Assembly (NCBI RefSeq): GCF_001425905.1
Contig: NZ_LMDY01000018.1
Coordinates: 62,001-126,000 of the forward strand
Length of the DNA: 64,000 nucleotides
Origin: Methylibium sp. Root1272
GTDB lineage: Bacteria; Pseudomonadota; Gammaproteobacteria; Burkholderiales; Burkholderiaceae_C
Direction of reading: 5' to 3'
Shown here: piece after piece, positions 63,121 through 64,000 of the stretch
Layout of the letters: every line of letters begins with the position of its first letter
Numbering within the stretch: position 1 is the stretch's first letter
Translations under genes and position numbers: made by a program
The notes under the pieces: generated by a model
What the model was told of the DNA's origin: nothing
Database searches by the model: none
Seen by the model: only the letters and a program-made list of their open reading frames with translations

Positions 63121-64000
63121 ATGGATTCGGTCTTTCGACGTCGGGCAACGCAGGTCGCGCTGGGCATCGGCGCGACCTACATCGTCGCCGGCATCGCCTG
63201 GATCCTGCTGTCCGATGCGCTGGTGCTCACGGTCTCCAGCGACGTCGACTGGCTGACGTTCGCCCAGCGCTACAAGGGCATCGCCTTCGTGCTGCTGAGC
63301 GGTCTGCTGGTCGTCACGCTGGTGCGCGCCGGCAACCTGGCCCTGCTGAAGGCCCAGCAGCGCCTGCACATCGGCGAGGTGCGGGTGCAGGACCTGTTCC
63401 AGCACCACCCGAAGCCGATGTGGGCCTTCGACGAGGAGACGCTGCGCTTCATCGCGGTGAACCACGCCGCAGTCGCGCACTACGGCTATACGGAAGCCGA
63501 GTTCCTGGGCATGGTGGCCACCGACATGCGCCCGCCCGAGGACGTGCCGAAGATGATGAGCCTGCTGAGCGAGACGCTGCTGCCGCACCACGACGCCGGC
63601 ATCGTGCGCCACCGCAAGAAGAACGGCGAGCTGTGCCATGTGCACGTGAGCCTGCACCGCATGCGCATCCGGCACCGCGACAGCGTGCTGGTGATCGCCG
63701 ACGACGTGACCGACGAGGTCCGAACGCGCGACGCGCTCAAGCGCCAGGAGCTCCAGTTCCGCCAGCTGCACGACAGCCTGCAGGAAGCGCTGTGGATCGG
63801 CAAGGACGACGTGCGCGAGATGCTCTACGCCAGCCCGGCGTTCGTGACGATCTGCGGCCACCCGGCACGCTCACTGATGCAGGACCGCACGCTGTGGCTG
63901 TCGCTGGTGCACGCGGAGGACCGGCCGATCGTCGAGGAATCGCTGCTCAACCTGGTGGCCTTCGGCAGCGCGCAGTGCGAGTACCGCATCTGCCGTCCCG
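63121..64000 (+). CDS. PAS-domain membrane sensor protein (3' end outside window)
   Basis: The visible 293 residues start MDSVFRRRATQVALG. Two helices (15-37 and about 54-71) flank a short periplasmic loop, then a PAS domain begins near residue 88 (VQDLFQQHPKPMWAFDEETLRFIAVN...HYGYTEAEFLGM). A PAC-like strand region and a second PAS domain from about 205 (LWIGKDDVREMLYASPAFVTICG) follow. The output domain (kinase or GGDEF/EAL) lies beyond the window. Confidence 0.85.
   Translation, partial: MDSVFRRRATQVALGIGATYIVAGIAWILLSDALVLTVSSDVDWLTFAQRYKGIAFVLLSGLLVVTLVRAGNLALLKAQQRLHIGEVRVQDLFQHHPKPMWAFDEETLRFIAVNHAAVAHYGYTEAEFLGMVATDMRPPEDVPKMMSLLSETLLPHHDAGIVRHRKKNGELCHVHVSLHRMRIRHRDSVLVIADDVTDEVRTRDALKRQELQFRQLHDSLQEALWIGKDDVREMLYASPAFVTICGHPARSLMQDRTLWLSLVHAEDRPIVEESLLNLVAFGSAQCEYRICRP

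Noticed and set aside
59075-63148. A 1357-codon open frame on the minus strand
   Set aside because: It is the complement of the MocR-type gene and the chemoreceptor, both of which have clear domain motifs. Its product is a low-complexity His/Gly/Arg-rich sequence.

Overview
The window is very GC-rich with tight, often overlapping genes. It carries a c-type-cytochrome urate hydroxylase, a biotin-independent malonate decarboxylase, BMP-type ABC transporters and a Bug-family receptor. Together these point to a betaproteobacterium of the order Burkholderiales, probably the Rubrivivax/Leptothrix/Rhizobacter side. The genus is an inference from gene content and style, not from a marker gene.

Positions 1-14464 and 26390-49108 form a large purine and ureide catabolic island. 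The left part has a Rieske oxygenase (cut by the window edge), a BMP-type ABC importer with a Tsx-like outer-membrane channel, a LysR regulator with guanine deaminase, and xanthine dehydrogenase xdhABC. The right part has 8-oxoguanine deaminase, an NCS2 purine permease, membrane urate hydroxylase PuuD, UraH, a GntR regulator, allantoinase PuuE, a fused UraD/allantoate amidohydrolase, an M20 hydrolase and a small deaminase. After these come atzF, atzG, atzE and hpxZ/atzH, a second GntR regulator, and a second BMP-type importer interleaved with two isochorismatase-fold amidases (one biuret-hydrolase-like). Guanine or xanthine can be taken through urate, allantoin and allantoate towards ureidoglycolate, ammonia and CO2. 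A side branch fits biuret, carboxybiuret or triuret.

Between the two purine blocks (14779-26285) sits a malonate module: dctA, a Bug-family receptor, mdcACDEGBH, a His-box membrane hydroxylase, a GntR regulator and an orphan PanB-like protein that lacks two metal ligands. Three matching 21-25 bp operator-like sites link the mdc operon, the hydroxylase and the PanB-like gene. A different bipartite motif, GTAYAC-N6-GTGCAC, occurs in front of four purine/ureide transcription units.

From 49815 on the content is miscellaneous: a MalT-type LuxR regulator, hemerythrin, DUF1428 and YCII proteins, a Met/His-rich lipoprotein, a LigB-type dioxygenase, a cytochrome c operon with a divergent MocR-type regulator, a chemoreceptor, and the start of a PAS sensor.

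The most unusual non-coding content is a family of six units of about 235 bp in three inverted pairs (27811-28319, 43371-43888, 49203-49796). Every unit has complementary ends and an internal stem enclosing exactly 38 nt. The stem sequences change between copies but stay complementary, which is a covariation signature. Two other intergenic regions (11011-11212, 14470-14717) hold interlocked inverted repeats.
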